Shown piece after piece: positions 1-10,200 of a DNA stretch of 43,200 bases. The translations under genes were made by a program, and so were the position numbers. Source of the stretch: a virus. The stretch is from positions 1 to 43,200 of the IMG/VR virus record IMGVR_UViG_3300042691_003221. One strand, written 5' to 3'. Numbering within the stretch: the stretch's first letter is position 1; each line of letters opens with the position of its first letter. Under the pieces are notes generated by a model, which was given only the letters and a program-made list of their open reading frames with translations, was not told the DNA's origin and searched no databases.

Positions 1-2
1 AA

Positions 3-1106
3 GAAATTCTAAGAGACTACCCTAATCTTGATACAGAGACTCTGCCCAACACACCGGCAACAACTACAGACGAATTAAACAACCAGCTGTTCCCAACTGA
101 CACCGGGGCGGAAAGTACACCAATTTCAACATTTGGAACAAGTGTGGTTCAGGATGTTTTGGCTCCCACCACAAGCGATACAACTCCAACATTGCCAACT
201 CCAGAAACTCCGGCAGCGGAAACCCCAACCGCAGAAACTCCTGCGCCAGAAGAGCCCGCCAAGGAAACTTCGGCGGCAGATCAGGGGTTTGACAATACTG
301 CGCTTAACGACTTTTACGAGTCGATTGGATTAGACCCTGAGTCCATCACAAAAGCGTCTGCAATGACAGACGACCCGTTAGAAATTTACTCTCAGGCATA
401 TGACGAGCAGTTCATGCGGGATTACTACAAGTCAATTGGTATTGACCCAGACTCAATTTTGCCAGCCGTTCCAATGGAAGAGGATCCTTTGGCGTATTTA
501 AATCCTGATCCTATTGCTGCGCGGCAAAAGTCTTTGGGCCAAATGGTTAAGTCATTTATCCCGTCTAACGTCAACATGCCGGACCGCCGCTCAGTCATGC
601 CGCTTCTGCAAAATGCGGCGCTCTATGGTGGCGCTGGTGTGGCTATTTCGTCTTTGCTGGATGAGAACGGCAACCCAGTTACTTCAGAGCCCGTGCCTGA
701 GCAGAGTTTCTATTGGAATCAAATGAATCCCACGGCCCCTGAAGATGGCGCGGCATATGGTGAAGCCCAGCTTAATCCTACATATGCGGCCAATGGCGGC
801 TTGATGTCGCTGGCTCGCGGTGGCATCTCAACTTTGGGCGGTTATTCAGACGGTGGACGATTGCTCAAAGGTCCAGGCGACGGTATGTCGGACAATATCC
901 CCGCAATGATTGGTAAAAAACAACCGGCCAGATTAGCAGATGGTGAGTTTGTAATCCCGGCAGATGTTGTCTCTCACCTTGGTAATGGCTCAACAGAAGC
1001 TGGCGCTAATGTTTTGTACAAGATGATGGACAAAATTCGACGCGCTCGAACTGGAAACTCCAAGCAGGGTAAACAGATCAACCCCAACAAATTTATTCCC
1101 TCGTAA
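3..1106 (+). CDS. Virion-associated protein, 5' end outside window
   Basis: The reading frame is open from base 3, so the gene begins left of the window; the GTG at 144 is internal. The visible part has a Pro/Thr/Glu-rich linker (about 150-290), then an acidic stretch, a short hydrophobic Ala/Gly/Val segment near 630-655, and a Gly-rich C-terminus. The C-terminus has the motif GPGDGMSDNIPA followed by ADGEFVIPADVVSHLGNGST, which I recognise from structural proteins of many environmental phages; its function is not known to me. It is followed after 9 bases by the next virion gene, whose Shine-Dalgarno is AAGGAAAG. Role as an internal or tail-associated virion protein is inferred from the motif and from its place in the late operon. 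Confidence 0.8.
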   Translation, partial: EILRDYPNLDTETLPNTPATTTDELNNQLFPTDTGAESTPISTFGTSVVQDVLAPTTSDTTPTLPTPETPAAETPTAETPAPEEPAKETSAADQGFDNTALNDFYESIGLDPESITKASAMTDDPLEIYSQAYDEQFMRDYYKSIGIDPDSILPAVPMEEDPLAYLNPDPIAARQKSLGQMVKSFIPSNVNMPDRRSVMPLLQNAALYGGAGVAISSLLDENGNPVTSEPVPEQSFYWNQMNPTAPEDGAAYGEAQLNPTYAANGGLMSLARGGISTLGGYSDGGRLLKGPGDGMSDNIPAMIGKKQPARLADGEFVIPADVVSHLGNGSTEAGANVLYKMMDKIRRARTGNSKQGKQINPNKFIPS

Positions 1107-1115
1107 GGAAAGACC

Positions 1116-2345
1116 ATGGCACTCTTATCTTCTTCAGGCTTAACAGACGTCCCGTCTTCAGCTAACGTCACCGGTCCCTCAGACTATTCAAAACCGTTTG
1201 TTTCTGATGTGCTAGCCAAAGGGCAGGCGCAATTAAATGCGCCTATGCCGCAATACCAAGGGCAACTAACCGCTGGTACATCTGGCCTGCAAAGTGACGC
1301 TTGGAAGGGATTGTCAAACCTAACGCTACCGTCAACCATGACTACAGCCGGGCAGAATTTACTGGATGTTGGCCAAAAAGCTCAAGGGGTGTCTTACACG
1401 CCAACGGGATCAGACTTTACTTCCCAGTACGCCCAGCAATACATGAACCCGTATTTGCAGGCATCCCTCAATCCACAGCTGGAAGAAGCCCGACGTCAGT
1501 CATTGATCACCCAGCAGGGCAATGCAGCCAAGGCTACCTCACAAGGCGCCTTTGGTGGCTCAAGACAAGCACTGATGGATACAGAAACTCAGCGCGCTTT
1601 GGGTACAAACTTGGCCAACATCACTGGCCAGGGTTACAACACGGCTTACGATAAAGCAACGGCGCAGTTCAATGCTGACCAGGCTCGCAAAATACAAGAG
1701 TCTCAGTACGGCGCTGACTTAGGCTTGAAAGGATTGACAGCTGCTACTTCGGCCAATCAAGCGGCGGGCAATATTGGCGCTCAAGAAGCTCAGTATGGAT
1801 TGCAGAATCTACAAGCTCTGGCCACAGCTGGTAACACTCAGCAAGCCCAAGAGCAAGCTGCGCTCAATGCACAGTACAACCAGTATTTGGATCAGCGTAA
1901 CTACCCATCGACCATGCTCAAAAACCAAGCCGACCTCATCAAGAGTATTGGCGGCTCTCAAGCTGCTACTTATGGCGCCAAACCAAGCTTCTTGCAATCA
2001 GCAGTTGGTACGGCGGCTGGTGTTTCTGACCTTATCAAGAATCTTCAGGCTTCTGGTAAGAGTGTGCCCGCGATTAACAGCATTCTTAAATCAATGGGTA
2101 TCAATCCATCCACGCTGGCACCAAGTATGGATGCAACTTACCAAAACACAATTGATGCCAGCGGTAACCCAGTTAACCCAAGTGGTGGAGATACTGTTGT
2201 TAATGATCCATTGGGCGGAGATTATGGTGATGTGTATGCAGATACAAATTCAGGAGATGTATCTCAAGCTTGGGAAGATTACTACAACAATTTGTACGGC
2301 TCCAATAATGATGCTTATTATTCTGACACGCCAGTTGAGAATTAA
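1116..2345 (+). CDS. Probable internal virion protein, Ala/Gln-rich
   Basis: This encodes 409 residues and starts at ATG after a good ribosome site (AAGGAAAG). The centre is rich in Ala, Gln, Asn and Gly and includes YMNPYLQASLNPQLEEARRQ and the segments GAFGGSRQALMDTETQRALG and ANITGQGYNTAYDKATAQFN. These recur in conserved hypothetical structural proteins of environmental phages with podovirus-like gene orders. The composition predicts long helices with few charged clusters, as in proteins carried inside the capsid and ejected with DNA, but no enzymatic motif is visible. The tail is Asn/Asp/Tyr-rich and probably disordered. It lies between two other virion-type genes upstream of the giant polyvalent gene. 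The virion role is inferred. Confidence 0.75.
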   Translation: MALLSSSGLTDVPSSANVTGPSDYSKPFVSDVLAKGQAQLNAPMPQYQGQLTAGTSGLQSDAWKGLSNLTLPSTMTTAGQNLLDVGQKAQGVSYTPTGSDFTSQYAQQYMNPYLQASLNPQLEEARRQSLITQQGNAAKATSQGAFGGSRQALMDTETQRALGTNLANITGQGYNTAYDKATAQFNADQARKIQESQYGADLGLKGLTAATSANQAAGNIGAQEAQYGLQNLQALATAGNTQQAQEQAALNAQYNQYLDQRNYPSTMLKNQADLIKSIGGSQAATYGAKPSFLQSAVGTAAGVSDLIKNLQASGKSVPAINSILKSMGINPSTLAPSMDATYQNTIDASGNPVNPSGGDTVVNDPLGGDYGDVYADTNSGDVSQAWEDYYNNLYGSNNDAYYSDTPVEN

Positions 2346-2354
2346 AGGAAAACC

Positions 2355-4280
2355 ATGGCTACTGAACCCCTAAATCTCATCCAAGTTCAATCTAGGTTGC
2401 AAGACCCGCTAACGGTCACCAATCAGGATTTACTGAAATACGCCAATGGAACTAACCCACAAGTGCCATCATTCCTTGCTTTGATTGAGATGAATCGACG
2501 CAAGCAGATTGAGGACACGACGGCGCAATTTCAAAGCGCCAATGTTCCATCTGTCAAAGATCAACTGTCCCAGTCATTAACCAACCCAACCATGACTGGC
2601 GGTAATAAGATGATTCAAGTTGATCCTACCAATGCGCCTGTTGGGATTATCAATCCTACCCGCATGTCTCAGCCCGCTCAACCTACGGCTAGTCCATTTG
2701 GAATGCCTCCCCAGGTTAATATGGCAGCGCCTCCCCCTCCTCCTGTCCAAGCTGCACAGGGCGGTCTTATGACTTTGCCTGTGCGTCATTTCAACGCCTC
2801 TAGCTATGCAGGCGGCGGCATTGTGGCGTTTGGTGATCCTGAATTAAATCCAGATGAAGACCAAGTAGTTAAAGATCGTGCTGCATACATAGCTGCGCAT
2901 TCTGGCAAAGCACCAATGGACGATGGCGAGGCACTCAGACAATTGCTTGCAAGCAGAGAAAAAGCTGCCGAACAAGTATCGGATGAGAACCAGGCGATCC
3001 AGGATCGTGCTGCATACATAGCCAGCCGAACTCCTAATAAAGCTGCATATAAAGGCGGTCCAGATGCTTCTTACGATATCAAGGATAGCGGCGTTCCTCC
3101 TGTTACCGATTTGCCGTTGTACACAGAACAAAACCCCAAGTTACGCGACCCGCGCGTCAGCCCTGCTGTGGCTCCTGCGGCAAAATCAGGTTTGCCATCT
3201 ATGCTCAAGCCATTGGCGGTTTCAAAACCAGATGACCTGACTAGAGAACAAGCTTACGCTGGTATCAAGGAAAGCCAACGCATGGCTGGAGTCTCGCAAG
3301 ACCCCTACGCAGAAGTCAACAAACGCCAGAATGCGCTGGAAGCCAGACAGTTGGCTGAGTATGAGCAGGGCGGCATTGATAGACTGCTCGCCCAAGCTAC
3401 GGCATTTGCCACTGCTGATCCAGCTAAAGGGTTTGGTATTGCAGCCGCACAAAGTTCTGCGGCATCGCGGGCTTTGGAGAAAGAACAGAACGCCTTGCGT
3501 ACTCAGCAAGAGACTGCGGCAATTACTGTTCGTACCGCCATGGCCAAGGAGCAAGACGCCCGTGCGCGCGGAGATGCAGCTGCTATTGAGTCATCTGTTG
3601 CAGAGCGCCAAAAAGCCCAGACCGAATATGCCAAGCTTGTTCAACTACAGAACAAGATTGAGATTGACATGGGCACCATGCAGAATCAGGCTCAACATTA
3701 CAAAGACCAAGCTGAAATCCAAAGAGAATCTAATCGAATCAATGATGACTATCGCAAAGGCTCTCTTACTCTGGATCAGGCTAAAAACGAAATCTCTGCT
3801 GCCTTAGCTAGAGGCGAGCTTGACTACCGAGTGGCTAAGCTTGCTATTGACAAGATTGAAGCTCAGAACAAAACTACCAGCCTGATCCAACAAGGCGACT
3901 ATTGGAAGGGCATGATTGGATATCACAACCGCATGGCTGATATCTCTGAGGACACCAGACCAACCAAAGATGACAAGGCGCTTTTAGCGGTTGAGAAACT
4001 GGTGAATGCTGACCCGCGCATAAAAGAACTGGCCAAGTCTTTGAATCCGACTACTGGCGCCGTTCCTGGCTCTGAAGAATACTCAAATGTGCTGGAAACA
4101 ATGCGCCAACTTTCTATCCCGTATTACAAGAAACACAACATTGATCCGCCTGAGCGAGCCAATATTCCAGCGCCACCACCACCACCGGCCAAAAAAGGAT
4201 TTGAATGGAGTAAATTGAATCCCTTTTCACCTTCTGCTCCTGCCTCAAAAGCGGTACCATTCGACCAGCTTCCAGAATAA
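2355..4280 (+). CDS. Probable internal virion protein with coiled coil
   Basis: This encodes 641 residues and starts at ATG after AAAGGAAAACC. The N-terminal third is Pro/Gln-rich (PPPPPVQAAQGG) and then has a GGLMTL...YAGGGIVAFG motif resembling one in the C-terminal part of the gene at 3-1106. Two similar short blocks, VKDRAAYIAAHSGKAPMDD and IQDRAAYIASRTPNKAAY, form an internal repeat at about 2866-3050. From about residue 330 the protein becomes a long Ala/Glu/Gln/Lys helical region, predicted coiled coil. The C-terminus is Pro-rich (PAPPPPPAKKG). I see no catalytic motif. Its position directly before the polyvalent protein suggests it is packaged and perhaps ejected with it; that is inference. 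Confidence 0.75.
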   Translation: MATEPLNLIQVQSRLQDPLTVTNQDLLKYANGTNPQVPSFLALIEMNRRKQIEDTTAQFQSANVPSVKDQLSQSLTNPTMTGGNKMIQVDPTNAPVGIINPTRMSQPAQPTASPFGMPPQVNMAAPPPPPVQAAQGGLMTLPVRHFNASSYAGGGIVAFGDPELNPDEDQVVKDRAAYIAAHSGKAPMDDGEALRQLLASREKAAEQVSDENQAIQDRAAYIASRTPNKAAYKGGPDASYDIKDSGVPPVTDLPLYTEQNPKLRDPRVSPAVAPAAKSGLPSMLKPLAVSKPDDLTREQAYAGIKESQRMAGVSQDPYAEVNKRQNALEARQLAEYEQGGIDRLLAQATAFATADPAKGFGIAAAQSSAASRALEKEQNALRTQQETAAITVRTAMAKEQDARARGDAAAIESSVAERQKAQTEYAKLVQLQNKIEIDMGTMQNQAQHYKDQAEIQRESNRINDDYRKGSLTLDQAKNEISAALARGELDYRVAKLAIDKIEAQNKTTSLIQQGDYWKGMIGYHNRMADISEDTRPTKDDKALLAVEKLVNADPRIKELAKSLNPTTGAVPGSEEYSNVLETMRQLSIPYYKKHNIDPPERANIPAPPPPPAKKGFEWSKLNPFSPSAPASKAVPFDQLPE

Positions 4281-4289
4281 GGGGTAGGT

Positions 4290-7200
4290 ATGGATGTTTT
4301 AATGCCAGACGGCACCACGATAACTGGTGTCCCAGAGGGTACGACTAAGTCTGACTTAATGGCCAGATATGGCAAATACACGGCAGCTCAAACGCCAGCT
4401 GTTGAGCCAGGCTTGCCAACAATTGCAAAGGGTGCCACACCTCCAGGCCCAAGCTCGGGCGTCTTTGGTGGTGATGATGTGGCAAGTCAGATCTTCCCAG
4501 TTGAACCGCCAACTCCCGCCCGTAGACCATCAGCTGTACCAGAGATGCGGGCATACGAACCGTCCTTTATGGACCGGATCAACGAGATCTTTCCTGGTGA
4601 TAAAGCCAAAGCAGCCAACGAATATGCGGCTCGCCAAATTGCAACTGAGCGCGGCGTTCCCATTTCCGAAGTGTACAAAGATGTTGGCGGTGCGCGCCCA
4701 ATCTTTAATCCAGAGGGTCGCGCGCCAGTCCAGGCCGGAACTGAAGCGGCTGGAATTGTTGCGTCAGAACTGCCAAAAGTTCCGCAAGCTCTAGCAGCTA
4801 CAGCCTTGCAAACTATCCGCGCTGGAGATATTGAATCTCCCGTAGATAAAGATTGGCTGGACAGGTCTATTGCCTTTATGAAGCCGACTAGGCCTGATGG
4901 CACGGCTGATAAGAACTACCAAGCATTCCAAGGCTTGGGCGAATCTTTGGGCTTTAGCTTGGGCACCATGGTGGCCAGTGGATTGGCGGCAGTTGGTACG
5001 ACCGCAGTTACCGGTGGCAATGTCCCTGCCGGTGTTGCAGCTGGTATGGGTGCATCTGGTGCAATTGCATACCGCGCTAGCAAAGATGACTTCATGAGCC
5101 GTGTTCGTGACATGCTCAACGACAAGTCCAAGAAGCTATATGGAACCAACATCAGTCAAGAAGACTGGAACAACGCTCGAGAAGAATACAACCAGGCTGC
5201 CGTGGAGTATGGCGCTTGGGAGGCTGTGCCCGAGGCAATCAGCAATGCCATCTTCCTAAAGGCATTTACCGGTCCAGCCAAAGCTATTACTTCTGCTCAG
5301 AAGTTGGCTAGCCTGACAGAAAAGGCTATGTCGCAGGTTGCAGAGCAAGCCACAGAAACTATCACTGCACTTGGCCAAAATTCTGCCGAGCGCAAAGCCG
5401 GACTGACTCAAGAAGAACTCAACATTGTTGACGCATTCCGCCAACAATTCGTCCAAACCCTACTGATTTCCGGCGGTATGGCTGGTGGCATGAAGGGCAA
5501 AGAACTTGCCACCGACTTCTATCAAAAGAATATTGAACCAACCATTGCACCACAGAGCGCCCTTGGTCGCGCAATCAAAGCCGACTTGGATGCAGTTGGG
5601 TTCTCGCCTGAGTCCAACCGCCAAGAGGCAGTGCGTCGCCTTAGTCCTGACCGCGCCCAAATGGAAATGGTGCCAGAGGCTGGTATTACGTCTTTACGCC
5701 CAACTGTTGCGCCAGCACCGCCAGAAGAGCCAACAGGTATTGTCCCAGAAGCGCCCCCGGAAATTGTTACGCCGGTAGTAGAAGAAGCCCCGCAAGAGCC
5801 TCCGCAAACTGCTTTACCGGTTGCCGAAGAAGCCCCGGTTGCCGAGCCGGAAGCACCAATAGCCGGACCTGCTGCTCCAGCTGCTGTTGAAACTCCAACC
5901 GAAGAGCTGGCCAGACAAGTCCTGCCAGATGAGTCTCAAGACTATGAGGCAATGATCATGGAGTTGGCGACTCAGCTTGGGGAGAAGCCTGCGCCCAAAG
6001 CAGAAGAACCCATAACTGCAGGCCCAACCGCTCCAGTAGGCGGCCCTGCTGCGCCTACAAAAATAGCCAAGCCAGAAACGCCCATTGAAGAGGCTCCCGC
6101 TCAATCACTTAAAGAATGGGAAGATAAACATATAGAGCTTTCAAACAACGTGGCAGCCAAAGAAAAAGAAAGCAATCCAGAAGATTGGACTCCCGAAGAA
6201 AATTCTGCTTACGATAGCGGTGACTGGAAACAGTTTTCTAAACTAAGGGGTTATACAGAAGATGAGATTGCCGAATATCAAACTTATTTGGACTCTGTAA
6301 AAGAAGGTCAAGAAAAGTACGGCCTATCTTTGGATGATATTCAATCACTCGAGATTCCTGCGCCAGAAGCCCCCAAAGAAGGAAAGCCCGCAGAACCTAC
6401 CGCCGGACCAGCCACTCCAGTGGGTGGTCCTGCCGCGCCTACAAAAGTAGCCGAGCCAGAAGCGCCAGCGGAGCCCGCTAACATTGATGAAGTTATAAAA
6501 TCATATCGTGATGACCCAGATGTTGCCGCTGGTTTACTTGCAAACGACTTGGTTGAACAAACACATTTAAATAATGAAATACGTCAAATTGCAAAAACTT
6601 ATTTAACAGATGGGGCTGACGTAGGAAGAGTAAAACTTCAAGAAGGTATGCAAGACCCAAATAGTGGGTTTGGTATTTTGGGTTTAACACAACCTGAAAT
6701 GGACGAATACTTTAAAGAGTTAGATCAATATCTAACTGAGAAATCTAATTTATTTAAAGCAGAGCCTACGGAAGGCGCTTTACCCAAAATACCCGCCGGA
6801 GAATACAAGCCAAGAGATCAGTTCCAACACGAAGGAAGAACTTGGCAAGTTAGTTCTGTACTTCATACGGGTAAAGGTTTGGAGGCCAATACTGTAGACA
6901 AAGGAAAATTTGTTCGTCAGCGCTTTGACATTGCCACAAAAGAAGTTCCAGCGGAAGAGAAGCCTACCGCCGGTCCAACAACCCCTGCTGGCGACACTAC
7001 CACTGTTACAGTCACTCCAGAAAAGCCAACAGGCGGACCTGCCGCTCCAGCTGGACCCAAAGAACCCAAGGCGCCCAAGGTAAAGCTCTCTGAAGAAGAG
7101 AAGGCAAAGGCAGTAGAGGAAAAGGCCAAGGCCGAAGAAGAGAAAGCCAAAGCCGAAGAGCAAAAGAAAAAGGCCGAGGAATTCAACAAGCAGCCCATGA

Positions 7201-10200
7201 AGGTTGCCATGGAAGCAGGCAATGCTGATGCTGTTGCGTCTATCCTTTATGGAAGAACAGTATCCGAAGACCTGATGCCCGTCATCTTTCCTGAAGAGAT
7301 GTTGTTACGCATCCCTGTAGATACAGGAAACCTAACAGAGATTGAGGCGGCGCTGGCCAAGAATGGTTTCCGTATTACAGATCGCTCAGTTGCCGCAACT
7401 ACAGATGACCCATCCTACACAGGCCCTGAGCGTGTAACTATTTCCGCGCTATACAAACCCGAGAAGGTAAGTATCCAAGGTGGTGGCGCTGAGTTTTATG
7501 GAAACCGTAAAGACAAGGTTACCGCTCCTCCAATACCTAGAGATGCTACAGACGCCCAAATCACCAAAATGTTGGCCGCTGTATCTAAAGACATTCTGCT
7601 TGACATCACTTCAAACCCGGACAACTCGTTTGGAACAATGATGTACAAAGAGGGCATCGTGAGCTATGTCTTGCCTGCATCCGATTACATGCTTGCCGCT
7701 CTTAAAGAAGCCCGCCTTGTTCGTGTATCTGAGAGAACAGGTAGCCGCCAAGCTATCAAGATGGCTTTGGAAAACGGTAAGGAAGATGAAGTCCAAAAAC
7801 TTTTACAGGGCTATGTCGATGCGCTTCAAGGCCTGCAAAAGGTCTTTGACTCTCACGCCCGTGTAGGTGACTTAGACCTTGCGCTAAAAGAAAAGTACGT
7901 CAAAGATGAAAGCCAAAGCTCGTCGGCGTTTAAGTACACGCAAGATGGACTTGATCTCCGCAGTAAGCTGAAGGCCAACAACCTGCCGGGGCTCTTTAAC
8001 AAGATGTATCAGTTGTTTGGTGCAAATGAAGACTCCACCGACCAGACTAACCGCGTCATTAAGAAAGAAACTGAAGTACCGCCAGAGTTGGGCAACATCA
8101 TCCGTCGTGGTATGCGGGATCACCGCCAAGGCCGTGACGTTGACGTCCAAGACTTTGTAAACACGTTTGGCCTGTTCCCCGGCGGCGTTGACTTTGGTAA
8201 CTGGGTTAACCAGTCAGAGCGCGCGGCTCACTTGAATGCTATCTATGACGCCATGTATGACTTGGCGGATGTTTCTGGCATCTCACCAAAGATGCTTGGA
8301 TTGGGCGAGAAGCTCAAGATGGCAATTGGCGCCCAGGGCAAAGGTGGCAGAACTGCTGCCCACTACATTCCCAAGTTAAACGAGATCAACCTGACCAAAA
8401 CCAAAGGTGATGGATCGCTTGGCCATGAGTGGCAGCATGGTTTGGACTGGAACCTTCAGCAAGATGCTAATGGCAAGAAGTTGATGGCAGGCACAATTGA
8501 AGCCCTTAGAAACACAATAGATGCCGAGACAGTAGAAAACAATCTCAAGGCCATTTTGCGTGACACTGCCAACAGCACAGACAACCGAAACATGCCTCCT
8601 AAGAAGGCGTTCTTTGCTGCAATTACAAACCCTAATTATTATTCCCAAGCACCAATCTTCAGGGACTCGTACAAAACAACTCAGTATCTTAGAGATGCTC
8701 GAGCGCTAGATGAAGCAGAAGGCAGAAGCCCTGTTTACTGGAGCTCCAACGTCGAGCTGTTGTCTCGCGCATTTGAGTCCATGTTGTTTGATGCTTCTAA
8801 AGGTGGATCACCATACCTTGTTGGCCCCACAGTTGCTGATGGATATATATCAAAGAAGAACGGGTACGGCGGTACGTCTTATCCGGCGGGCAAAGAGCGC
8901 CCAACCCTCAATGAAGTCTATAAGCAAATGCTTGACCAGATTGACCCAGAGACTTTAAAAGTCAAAACTTACAAGATGGACACCAAGATTGTCCAAGTGG
9001 AAGAGCTGGGCTACGCAGTCTTGGATCAGTACAACTTAGATTCTGGCTCTAGCGGCGGGTTGACTTGGTTTAAAAACCAGAAAGACGCCGAAGAAGCCAA
9101 GTCCCAACGCGACGGCCAAGAGAGAGTCATGACTCCAGAGGCCATGCAACTGAGCAAGGTCAATCAGCGCATTATTGACATGGCAAAGCGGGTTGACGCC
9201 ATCATGGAAGAAATGGGTCTATTCAAGTGGCCTGAGATTAAGAATGGCTCAATGTCTGAGTCCATGTTCTATCACATGCGCCAAGGCTGGTGGCCAAAGA
9301 ATAACCGCGAGTTGGCTGAGTACGGCATCAAAGCGTACTTACAGAATCCAGAGTTGCTTGGCTTTAACCCGGCCAAGGATCAGCGGGAGATAGAGAAGTA
9401 CAAGATTGCCGACTTTGAGGGTGATCGAATCAAGCTCAAGCAAACTCAAGAAGATTTTGAGGCGGCAGCTGTACGCTTTGTCAGCCAAGTTATTACTGAC
9501 ATGAGGGTTGCAGGTTCAGATACACAGGCCATCTACGAACACATCGTTGGCCTGTATCAGACCCAACCTACATTGGATGTTCAGTCTGTCCTGAGCAAGA
9601 CGAACAACGCCTACTCCACACCCCTGCCTATTGCTTTCCTGGCCGGTATGTTGGCAAAGGTCAAGTCCACCACTACGGTCTTGGATCCAACGGGCGGTAA
9701 TGGAATGCTGGTGGTGGCAGCCAATCCACAGAACGTCACAACAATTGAGTTAGACCCTCGCCGCGCTGAAAACATGCGGTTAATGCAAATTGGCAACGTA
9801 ATTGATGGTAATGCTCTTGAAAAGATCAATGACTTGAGAGATCAAGAAGTTGATGTAATTTTAGCTAACCCGCCGTTTGATGATTTACCAAGCCCGGAAA
9901 ATGTTTTATCTTGGACTGGACAAGCTTATAAAATAAGCAAATTAGAACAACTAATTGCAGCCAAATCTTTACGAGCCATGGCCAACAATGGCCGTGCTGT
10001 ATTGATACTTGGAGCGCACCTTAAGGCTGGAACAATAACCACGCCTGATCGGGCATTTTTAAATTGGTTATATGGCAATTACAACGTAGTAGACCACTAT
10101 GAAATTGGCGGCAACTTATATCGTAAGCAGGGCGCGTCTTGGCCGTTGCGCGTCCTAGTTATTGCCGGTAGAAACCAAACGGAAAACGCTTATCCGCGTG

